DNA of 64,000 bases from Ctena decussata (taxonomy: Eukaryota > Mollusca > Bivalvia > Lucinida > Lucinidae): NCBI GenBank assembly GCA_963989385.1, contig OZ022509.1, positions 55,471,431-55,535,430 of the forward strand. The letters are read 5' to 3'. The notes beneath the pieces are model-generated. The model saw nothing but the letters and a program-made list of their open reading frames with translations, had not been told where the DNA came from and searched no databases. The position numbers and the translations under genes are program-made. Below are positions 55,211 to 64,000 of the stretch, piece by piece (position 1 is the first letter of the stretch; every line of letters begins with the position of its first letter).

Positions 55211-56029
55211 TTACGATATAGGCGTATTTCTGTTCTATTCTATTCTGTCCCGTACCACTAAGGCTTCGAAATTTTTGTGTCACTTAACTTCCGGTCGGCG
55301 TTTTTCTTTCTATGGAGAAACGAGACGCTGGCATTTTTATTGGTCTTAAAAAAGAAACTTCACTGAAAGTAAAATTTATTGGTCAAGCTTTATTATTTTG
55401 ATTGTCCTGTTATTTTTTTTTGTTTTCTTCTTTAGAAACTGATATTTTGCTACTTAAATTATTTCAACCAATCCACAATGCCGATCGACTCAGTCTGATG
55501 GAAAACAACAACAACAAAATTGTCAAAATTTATTTTGACTTACCTGTGTAATAGTAGCAATGTTTTCGCTCAGTTCTACATATATTACAATTATAGAAAT
55601 ATCAAAAATAATCCAAACAGAAAACAACAAATTATAAGTTAATATTTGGTAAATATAGTTACCTCCCTTACTTGATTACGGAAGCTGTGATAAAATCATG
55701 AATGAAAATTGGATTTCAATAAAGAAGAATTCAGCAAAAGGACAGACGGTAAATGGTCTTGTTTACTCTTATCGAAGTTCCGATGCAAATCATGCTAGGC
55801 TAGCCTAAATTTCTAAGAGCTCTAACGATCATGTCACTGTCAATTTGATATGCCGATAAGCCTACTCTGAAAATACTTAAGAATTATTCTTAGAAGAATA
55901 GCTGAATTTATTTTGGCAGTCTCAGTCTGTCCACAAAATTACCTAGTACATTTCCCTCAGCAGAAGTATGATACCTGTTATGCCCTGGTCATTTGCAAAT
56001 CCAGCTACCTCATGGCTGGCGGAGGGGTG
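55211..56029. other. No gene recognised
   Basis: AT-rich, with a ttctattctattctg microrepeat near 55242. No coding or repeat ends are identified. Confidence 0.45.
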
Positions 56030-56045
56030 GGGGAATTAGGGACAT

Positions 56046-56521
56046 AATGGACCACGGACAAAACGGACCATGGACAAAATTGACCACGCTTGGGACAAAA
56101 CGGACCATGTTCAGGACAAAACGGACCACGTTTAAGGTCAAAATGGACCATGTTCGGACCTTCCGTTAGCTTGAGAAAACACTGTTTAATTTTAGTTGGA
56201 ACAATAATAAAGCAATTTGCATGCTTAAAAAGATAAAAATATTACCCCTTTATCAACGTGTTAAATCAATTAGATAGTTGCGACAACCAAAGGTAGTTGA
56301 GGTCATGAACAGTAGTCAAATGATTGTGACCATTTAAGATTGTCTTTGGTAATTATATGTTCTATAATCTTTCAACTGGCACCAATTAATGGTCTGGTTT
56401 GTTTCCTGGCGTGGTCTGTCTAGTCCTGAAACGTGGTCCGTTGTGTCCTGAAACGTGGTCCGTTTTGTCCTAACCATGGTCCGTTTTGTCTGGTCCGTTT
56501 TGTCCATGGTCCGTTTTGTCC
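56046..56521. mobile_element. Foldback element with arms of GGACAAAACGGACCATG repeats
   Basis: The left arm (56046-56160) is a tandem series of ggacaaaacggaccatg variants; the right arm (56409-56521) is the same series inverted (catggtccgttttgtcc). About 250 AT-rich bases lie between. Tandemly repetitive inverted arms are the hallmark of foldback-type elements. No protein is encoded; the open frame across the right arm is an artefact of the repeats. Confidence 0.78.
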
Positions 56522-59500
56522 GAGTACTGGGTGGGGGATACTTTGACTTTTTGCCCTGCATGATGCCTGGCACTGTGGGGACAAATGTCTGATTAAATCC
56601 CAGTTAAAAGCCCCCACCCAGTGACTATGTTCAACAGTTGAGGTCGCTATCATGATATCATCTGATCATTGCCCCAGCTATTTCGACAGCCAATCAAAAT
56701 CCCCACACATGCACTGCCCAAGGGACCATGCTTCAGGTAAACCACAGTATTTATGTCCCTCTATCCCTGAAGATTCAGGATTGCTACGGCCTTTTTTCCA
56801 ACTGGTTGTTTCAGCCTGATTTCGGGCGGGTTGTTCAGCCCGATTTTAGTATTTAAAGCCGGTTCGTGTTAGTCTGAATTTAGGGATAAGTCAATTCAGA
56901 CTTATTTATGATCTACGGAAATGGGTAAGAATAAGAATCAGAATTGTTTACTGGTGATATGTCCAAAAACAATCGGTCATGGGGGATTAGAACAGATCAG
57001 GCAAAAAAAAAAATAGGTGTGTTTCCAAACCCGACTGATCCTGATTCAGACCCCGACTCTGCTATTTTTATAGACAAAAGAAAAAAAAATTACGGAGTTA
57101 CCTTTCTTGAGACAAATAACCTGCATATTCAGTTATCAAGTCGTCACCTGGAAATTTTCATTTTTACAGCTGAAAAAATCTTATTTCATATGTAAAAATT
57201 TGGTAAGTAGCTGCTTAAGTTTGTGATACATTTAATGATTGACAACATCAACAATAACATCACATTTTCTTAAGGCAAAATGTTGACGTTTTCATGCGAT
57301 AATTGTGGAATAGATATACCGTAAGCGAGCTCGGAGTTCCGCACTGTGCATGTGCAAACTCAGACTTTGCTCTTGGAGGTCAAAGGTCACCGATGCCAAA
57401 AAAGGTATACGCACAGCGTAGCACAACATATTGACTAATATTTCAATTTTCAAATATTTCCTGTCTTTTCTATCATGCTAAAGTAATGTGACTATCCATT
57501 TTCTCTGAATTGAAAACAATTTTCTGTCATATCAAGGATTTTTAATCATGAAAAAGCTGTTTTATATCGACTGACCAGGTAAACGTAATGATGACCTATC
57601 TGATTTTTCCACACTTGACCCCTGACTTTTGTGCTCCAGGCCAAATGGAAACTCGGAACTCTAAACTCGCTTATTTCCGTCATATGATAAATTTTAGCAT
57701 CTTGCATAAATTTGTGTTTCTGTATTACCGTAAATACTGTAAGTTTTGATACGCCTGAAATTATTGTAATTGTCCTAATATTTGAATGGTTTGATTTTAA
57801 CTGTATGAACACTGCCAGCTGATGGATATGGAATGGCAATCAGTGCAGACCCTGATCAAACTGCAATCTGATCTGGGTCTTCACTGTTTGCACAGGTCTG
57901 TCTTTCCCAGTTTTTACGTTACTGAATTTATTTAAACGTTGTGCAAAAGATACAAAATGCTTGGCAAAGTCTTTTCATTTTAGCCTTTTTCCTCAACTTG
58001 TTTGATAAATTTAATAGCGACACCGATGGCTGCCCAAAGCTATGATGGTGTCTTCAAACAGTAACGCCGATGTTGAATATAGAAATCTGTGTACTGACCA
58101 ACTAATAAAAATTTCTAAACTGACAAATGATAAGATTCTGACGAAAATGAGCAAGGTTTCCGATTGAGTCAGTGGCTTCATGTGACGAATGAAAATGCTT
58201 CGCGATGCTGGACGTTGCTATGTTTTTTGGCGTTTTTTTCACAAATTTAATTGGCAAAATGGCAGACATGCAGTTCTCGCTAAAAATCAAATCATTTGGT
58301 ATTCTACAATGGTGATGATGGCTTGGTGTCCAGTCATGGCGGTTTGCATTCACGGTTGTCATGTTATTAGCATTGTAGCTAAATTGTCTGCCCTTACTAT
58401 CGTCGAAAGTCATTCACAGAAGCAAAGTCGATTTCTACTGCATTTCATCCGGTATCTGAGTCTTCTTTGTATGTTTTATAAGAGATTTAATGAAGTCTTA
58501 AAAGGTAATTTAATGAGTAGATTATTGCGAACCATTGTAATGTTGCTTAAATCCAATCTCTTCATGCGAAGTATCTGATTGCTTACACCAGAGGCGCGTG
58601 AAGTTCTATGCTCCAAAAAAAAAAGAACCTTCGAACCCCTTTAAATTTGACTCATTTTTTAGGCCATTTCGGCAGGGTATATGCAAGCAAAAATGCCTGG
58701 ATTTTTGGACTGCTAAAACCGCCAGTTAAAAATACCCCAACAGAAGCAAACTTCTTACCTGTAAACATCCTTTTAAAATGTATTTTTAAACATGATAAAT
58801 TTCTTCAGTTATGGTCTATGCCATGCTGTTAACCTGAATTCAAAATCTGCCACAAAATCTCGTCGCCATTATGGTGTCCAGTTTTCCGTTTACTGTATTG
58901 CGCCAAAGTTGAACATGTGCTTGCATGCTTTGAAAATCACACATCAGTAAAATCATTCAAGTACTCTTTTAGATATGACCAATGTCATTAAGTTACTGTC
59001 TCCATGTTATTTACAATATTTTGTTTGTCCTAATTTCGGTCAAAACGTTTCTTACCAGTGAAAACTTGAAACAAACATGATGAAAATGACGGTCGTGTCA
59101 ACAACGTCAAAACTGCTCAGTAACGTTAGCGTAAAATTTTCATTAAATTTTGTTTACTGAGGCCTACATGTACTGTCTTTCCGAACAACAAAGATGCAGA
59201 GTAACTTGCGCATACGCACAGTCTGATTAGCAATTTTGTTATTTAGAGGTTGGACAGAGAAGGAATCGTACATTTAAGAGGATCGTTATCCACAGAATCA
59301 TCATTTTTTTCCCGTAATAAAACCTGTTGATGTTGCTGTGCGACGTTGATACACCGGAAACTGGAGACCATAATGGAGTCCGAACACAAGCTTGCACACC
59401 TGGCTATTTCTTCAACTAACCAAAATGGCTCATAGCCTGAGTATTTAGCGGCAACATTGGACTATATTTAATAGCATATAGCTTCAAGCGCCTGTGTTTA

Positions 59501-59576
59501 CACATGCATTGATTCGGATATGACATTTGTCCGTAATCGTCAACAGACACTTTGGTTTAAACTTTTGTAAGTACAT
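56522..59576. other. Three kilobases without a recognised gene
   Basis: This is the longest stretch with neither repeat units nor coding motifs. Open frames up to 129 codons (58189-58578) have no domain-like pattern. It could hold introns or single-copy intergenic DNA. A short gaccctgatcaaactgcaat phrase near 57850 is also related to the MITE at 46.6 kb. Confidence 0.5.
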
Positions 59577-59752
59577 CATCGTTGAGCTTCAAGCTTCTTG
59601 CGATGCAGTTCGAACATCATCAACAAAGAAATACCACCAAACGTTAGCTGCATGTGCATGTAAGCATTGTAGTTACGATCAGTGTTTCATAAACATACAG
59701 CTGGTGTTTAAATTATGCTGCAAATATTCAACAGATTTCAAGCCAAAGCCTT
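59577..59752 (+). repeat. Direct repeat, copy 1 (about 175 bp)
   Basis: Starts catcgttgagcttcaagctt and ends near ttcaagccaaag. It matches 60539-60712 with few differences (gttcg/attcg, ttacg/ttaag, tggtg/tgaag, agattt/agaatt). Confidence 0.92.
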
Positions 59753-60538
59753 TGTTCAATTTGGTTTATATGTCCAAAGTTTTATTATATACCACCACAG
59801 CCCATGCCCGTGTCGTGTATTGTGTTTAAAGTTTAATGTCATAAGGTGGTGGCGCTGGCCGTATTTATACCTGAGCCCCTGCTCACTTGCTCTAGTTTTG
59901 CAAAGCCAGCATTAATTACTTAATTTTGTCTACGGTTTCTTTGTCAAGTTATCTTGTTGATTTTATATTTTACATGAGCGACAAAACAGGCGAAATGTGT
60001 TCTTTGACAAAAAAGCGATTTGGACCGAAATATCTAGATTCATCACGACACAGTTTATAGGCCAACAGTCAAATAAAACTGAAAGTAGAAACAGAAAGCA
60101 AAAGTAAGCTACTTACATAAAAGAAACGGGTATATATATATATTGGCCAACGAAATACTTAAAATGTAGGTCAATACAGGTCAATACTTAAGGTTATACG
60201 GCTAAAGCCAAACAAAAAAATTAACTTTCACACAGGTGGTTGTGCACATTATGTTAATTTTTTACCCTGGACAGTCAAGTCTCTCTTAAGGGGCATATAT
60301 TAAAAAAGGAAGTGGAATCAAAAAAGACTGGCAGGAAGAATCTCCTCAACATCCTTCTATTGATATAGGATGGGACTCTCACAGGGAAGAATTTGCTAAG
60401 AATTCTGGTTCTGAACAATTTTGAATCCAACTATTTTTTGTCAGAAACAAGGTTTTAATGCAAGTGTAAGTGATAGTGATAATTTCATCACAGGAGAATC
60501 AACATGGGATTGCAACATAACCTGTGATTACCTGTCGA
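59753..60538. other. Spacer between direct repeats; no gene recognised
   Basis: AT-rich. A (TA)n run lies at 60132-60142. Confidence 0.45.
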
Positions 60539-60712
60539 CATCATCGTTGAGCTTCAAGCTTCTTGCGATGCAATTCAAACATCATCAACAAAGAAATACC
60601 ACCAAACGTTAGCTGCATGTGCATGTAAGCATTGTAGTTAAGATCAGTGTTTCATAAACATACAGCTGAAGTTTAAATTATGCTGCAAATATTCAACAGA
60701 ATTCAAGCCAAA
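60539..60712 (+). repeat. Direct repeat, copy 2
   Basis: Second copy of 59577-59752, 962 bases downstream in the same orientation. Confidence 0.92.
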
Positions 60713-60874
60713 GAAAAACTGAAGTAGCATCTGGAAACAAAGAAGTCAAGGTCACATTGAAACTTTGACTTTTCATGTTAAATTATTGCGTTAAAGTTTT
60801 TGAGATCTCTATATGATTCAAATTCTTTGTTGGGTTGGATTGATGTTTTGCATGATGATAGATGTTGGTCCAAT

Positions 60875-60951
60875 GTTTAATTCTGTACACCCCCATCCAT
60901 GCCAGTGACCAGTTTAATTCTGTACACCCCCATCCATGCCAGTGACCTAGA
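60875..60951. repeat. 37-bp tandem duplication
   Basis: gtttaattctgtacaccccc and atccatgccagtgacc occur twice in succession. Confidence 0.88.
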
Positions 60952-61000
60952 GGTCAAGGTCACAGACTTTGATTTTCATGTCAAGTTTTCAATTAACGTT

Positions 61001-62949
61001 TAGCTCACCTGGCCTGAAGGGCCATAGTGAGCTATTGTCATACAAATGCGTCAGGCGTGCGTTGTGTACGTCCCGTGCGTCGTCTGTCAACACCTTAAAA
61101 CAAAATTTCAAACATCTTCTTCTGTAAAACTACTGGTCCCATGGTTCTTAAATTTCACATAGAGCATGACCTGACTCCAGGGTCTCAGAATTGTAAAATT
61201 GGGTCAGGTTGAAAATCCCAGATGACCGCCATCATTTCAAAAAATAGCAAAAAAAAAAAAAAAAAAAATCAACTTCTTCTCCAGAACCACTGGGTATATT
61301 TGTCTGTATTTTGGCATGGAACATCAGTGAAACTTTGGTATTCAAAATTTTAAAATGAAAAAAATCTGTAGCGGAGTTTTGTCACAGTGACCTACTTTCT
61401 GTTTACGAGTGTAATTTTGCTCAAATGCCAATGTAAAAAAAACGACTTCTTCAAACAACTTCAAACAACTTCTCTAAAACCACTGAACCCTAGGGTCTCA
61501 AATTTCACATGTAGCATGACCAGACTGCAGGGTTTCAAAATTGTAGAATTGGGTCAGGTCAAGAATGTAAGATGGCGGCTGTTACTAAAAATAGCAAAAA
61601 CATTAAAATCAACTTCTTCTCCAGAACCATTTGGTGTATTTGGTTGAAAGTTTGCGTGGAACATTATTGGGACCTTGGAATTAAAAATTAAAAAAATCAA
61701 AAATATCTGTAGCAGAATTAGGTCACAGTGACCTACTTAGAGTTTACAAAACAGATTCTGCTCAAATGTCAATATCTCGAAAAGCGCAACCGATTCTGGC
61801 CAGATTTGGTCAGAAATGGTCCTTGAATGGAATTATTTCAATTTTGTGGCAGTATTCTATCCAAGATGGCCACCATGGGGGCACAACTAACAAAATAGCA
61901 CAAACATAAAAATGACAATTACTCAAGAACCCTTGAATGGAATTGGACCAATTTTGTGTCAGAATGTTCATTGCATGAGGCTGTTTTGATTAATTGCAAT
62001 TTGGCATTCCAAGATGGCCGCCATCTGCCGTTACAAAAAATAGCACAACCATAAAAATGACAATTACGCAAGAACCCCTGAATGGAATTGGACAAAATTT
62101 TGTGTCAGAATGGTCCTTCCATGGAGCTGTTTCGATTAATTGCAATTTGGCATTCAAAACTGGCCGCCATCTGCCGTCACTAAAAATAGCACAAAAACAT
62201 GAAAACTCCAATATCTCAGTAACCGCTGAATGGATTTTGGACGAAATTTGTGGCAAATGACTCTCGCATTGAGATGTTTCAAAAATAGCTAACTATAGAC
62301 CAGGCATGTTGGCCTCTGTTACTAAAAATAGTAAAATGTGAAAATTAGAAAATCTCAATTGGAATTGGACTAATTATGTGTCAGAATGGTTCTTTCATAA
62401 AGCTTTTTCGAGTTTTGCATTTTGGCATTCCAAGATGGCCACCATCTGCCGTTACTAAAAATAGCACAAAGCATGAAAATGACAATTTTCAGTAACCGCT
62501 GAATGGATTTTGACGAAATTTGTGGAAAATGATTCTTGCATTGAGATGTTTCAAAAATAACTAACTATAGACCAGTGATATTGGCCTCTTGGATGAAAAA
62601 TAGAAAAATGTGAAAATTAAAATATCTTTTGTGACGGGAGTCCTTGATCCACGACCGCCGGATTGGTCCCATGGATTAGAGTGCTCTGCCGGAATGTAGG
62701 GGGACCCCAAGTGAAGTTGGCGCATACGCTAGGCAGACAAGAAAGAGCGCACAGCTGTGGTGGACATGCTTTTTAGGGCTGAGACCAGGTGAGTGGCTCC
62801 CTATTTGGTCCTGTAAGCTTGCTCAATACTTGTTTAATACAGACATGAAAGTAGGGTTGATCCAAGCGTATTGAAAATACAATATATCTCAATGGAATTG
62901 GACTAATTTTGCGTCAGAATTGCTCTTTCATTAAGCTTTTTTCGATTTT
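61001..62949 (+). mobile_element. Helitron-like element H3 (H1/H2 type), 3' end missing
   Basis: Starts tagctcacctggcctgaagg and follows the same module order as H1 and H2 (ggtcacagtgacctacttag; ccaagatggccgccatctgc at about 62010; cagtaaccgctgaatgg). It is interrupted at about 62631-62880 and ends where another 5' terminus begins at 62950. Confidence 0.75.
62631..62880 (+). mobile_element. Insertion in H3, possible tRNA-derived SINE
   Basis: Unrelated sequence splits an H3 unit between aaaatatct and aatatatctcaatggaattg. Part of it, ggattggtcccatggattag and agtgctctgccggaatg, has a tRNA-like A-box region, but the B-box region is unclear. The flanking aatatct/aatatatct may be a target duplication. 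Confidence 0.45.
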
Positions 62950-64000
62950 TACTTCACCTGTCCTGTCAAGGTGAGCTTATAGTATAGCCATGGTCCGTCG
63001 TCGTCGGCGTCGGCGTTCACACTTTTAAACATATGTCACTAAAGGTCAAGGTCATTCCGTCGGACCATCCGTCATCAAGATTTTCAAACATCTTCTCCTC
63101 TGAAACCACTGGGCCGATTGAAGCCAAATTTCATATGGAGTCTCAGTGGGATGGGGGAACGAAAGTATATACCTGGGGTCTGGGTCACATGACCAAGATG
63201 GCCGCCATGCCCATATATGGTAAAAACCCTTCAAAAATCTTCTTCTCCAGAACCAAAAGGACTATGACCTTGAAACTTTGTGTGAGGCATTGGGCATGCG
63301 GGCCCATCATAGTTTATACAAATCATGACCTTGTGTTGACCTTGACCTAATTTACGGCATGGTCAACTTTGGTACGTTAGGCTTTTATATTGGAAAACGC
63401 TTAAACAGTGGATTTCTCAGAAACTATTTAAGTCTAAGGTACAATACTTGGTATACATGGTCGACTAAATGACCAGATGAAGATATTATGTCACTAAAGG
63501 TCAAGGTCATTCCGTCGGACCATCCGTCGTCAAGATTTTCAAACATCTTGTCCTCTGAAACCACTGGGCCGATTGAAGCCAAATTTTATATGGAGTCTCA
63601 GTGGGATGGGGGAACGAAAGTTTATACCCGGGGTACGGGTCACATGACCAAGATGGCCGCCATGCCCATATATGGTAAAAACCCTTGAAAAATCTTCTTC
63701 TCCAGAACCAAAAGGACTATGACCTTGAAACTTGGTGTGTAGCATCGTGCATGCGGGCCCATCATAGTTTATATAAATCATGACCTTGCGTTGACCTTGA
63801 CCTAATTTACGGCATGGTCAACTTTGGTACGTTAGGCTTTTATATTGGAAAACGCTTAAACAGTGGATTTCTCAGAAACTATTTAAGTCTAAGGTACAAT
63901 ACTTGGTATACATGGTCGACTAAATGACCAGATGAAGATATTATGTCACTAAAGGTCAAGGTCATTCCGTCGGACCATCCGTCATCAAGATTTTCAAACA
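62950..64000 (+). mobile_element. Helitron-like element H8 with 455-bp tandem units, runs off the window
   Basis: The 5' end acttcacctgtcctgtcaag gtgagcttatag is followed by a gtcgtcgtcggcgtc stretch. The unit beginning atgtcactaaaggtcaaggt occurs at 63033, 63488 and 63943, exactly 455 apart, with few differences. Units share acatgaccaagatggccgcc and catatatggtaaaaaccc with H4, so H8 belongs to that group. Confidence 0.82.

Noticed and set aside
56334..56653. ORFs with TKRTM/QNGP repeats
   Set aside because: Translation of the foldback arm repeats.
58189..58578. 129-codon ORF on the plus strand
   Set aside because: No domain pattern, overlaps a similar-sized frame on the other strand, AT-rich codons.

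Overview
This is eukaryotic, repeat-saturated DNA, most probably from a marine bivalve mollusc (inference from repeat types that I associate with bivalve genomes: tRNA-headed SINEs with a long conserved body, dispersed elements starting TAGCTCACCTG with a hairpin and ending in a hairpin plus CTTGTTT, I-superfamily LINEs with a YVDD reverse transcriptase). No bacterial signals (operons, Shine-Dalgarno sites, CRISPR) are present. Almost all of the roughly 64 kb can be assigned to transposable elements or tandem repeats; only about 1 kb looks like host gene sequence.

Layout. 1-3.95 kb: 3' part of a LINE whose ORF2 is broken by one missing base. 5.2-9.5 kb: two head-to-tail copies of a Helitron-like non-autonomous element. 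9.6-13.4 kb: SINEs (family B, with one family A copy nested inside) and MITEs. 13.8-14.8 kb: broken Crypton-type tyrosine recombinase. 14.8-16.8 kb: nested Helitron-like elements. 17.3-19.9 kb: CRE-like repeat, a palindrome, SINE-A, MITEs and a dead DUF4806-like exon. 20.8-22.5 kb: Helitron-like fragment and a tandem duplication holding a MITE. 22.5-25.4 kb: 375-bp satellite, about 7.7 nearly identical units. 26.3-32.1 kb: complete two-ORF LINE flanked by a perfect 38-bp target duplication. 33.5-35.9 kb: complete Helitron-like element with about 450-bp units. 37.2-44.4 kb: TTAA-bounded element with arms of about 800 bp, filled with other repeats. 44.8-46.4 kb: degenerate DDE transposase and a second conserved ORF. 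46.6-49 kb: MITE, palindrome and SINEs. 50.4-51.4 kb: candidate host exons. 51.9-55.1 kb: dead LINE fragment and Helitron-like elements. 56.0-56.5 kb: foldback element. 59.6-60.7 kb: direct repeats. 61-64 kb: Helitron-like elements and a 455-bp tandem array.

How the parts relate. The intact LINE carries everything known to be needed for target-primed reverse transcription (zinc-knuckle ORF1, APE-like endonuclease, reverse transcriptase, RNase H). The SINEs have tRNA-like heads and no coding capacity; their 3' tails resemble the 3' ends of the two LINE types in this window, SINE-A and -B matching the 3.9-kb LINE and SINE-C matching the 32-kb LINE. This suggests two separate LINE/SINE partnerships. 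The Helitron-like elements show 9-10 base subterminal inverted repeats that covary between copies. Target duplications and nesting allow several insertions to be ordered in time.
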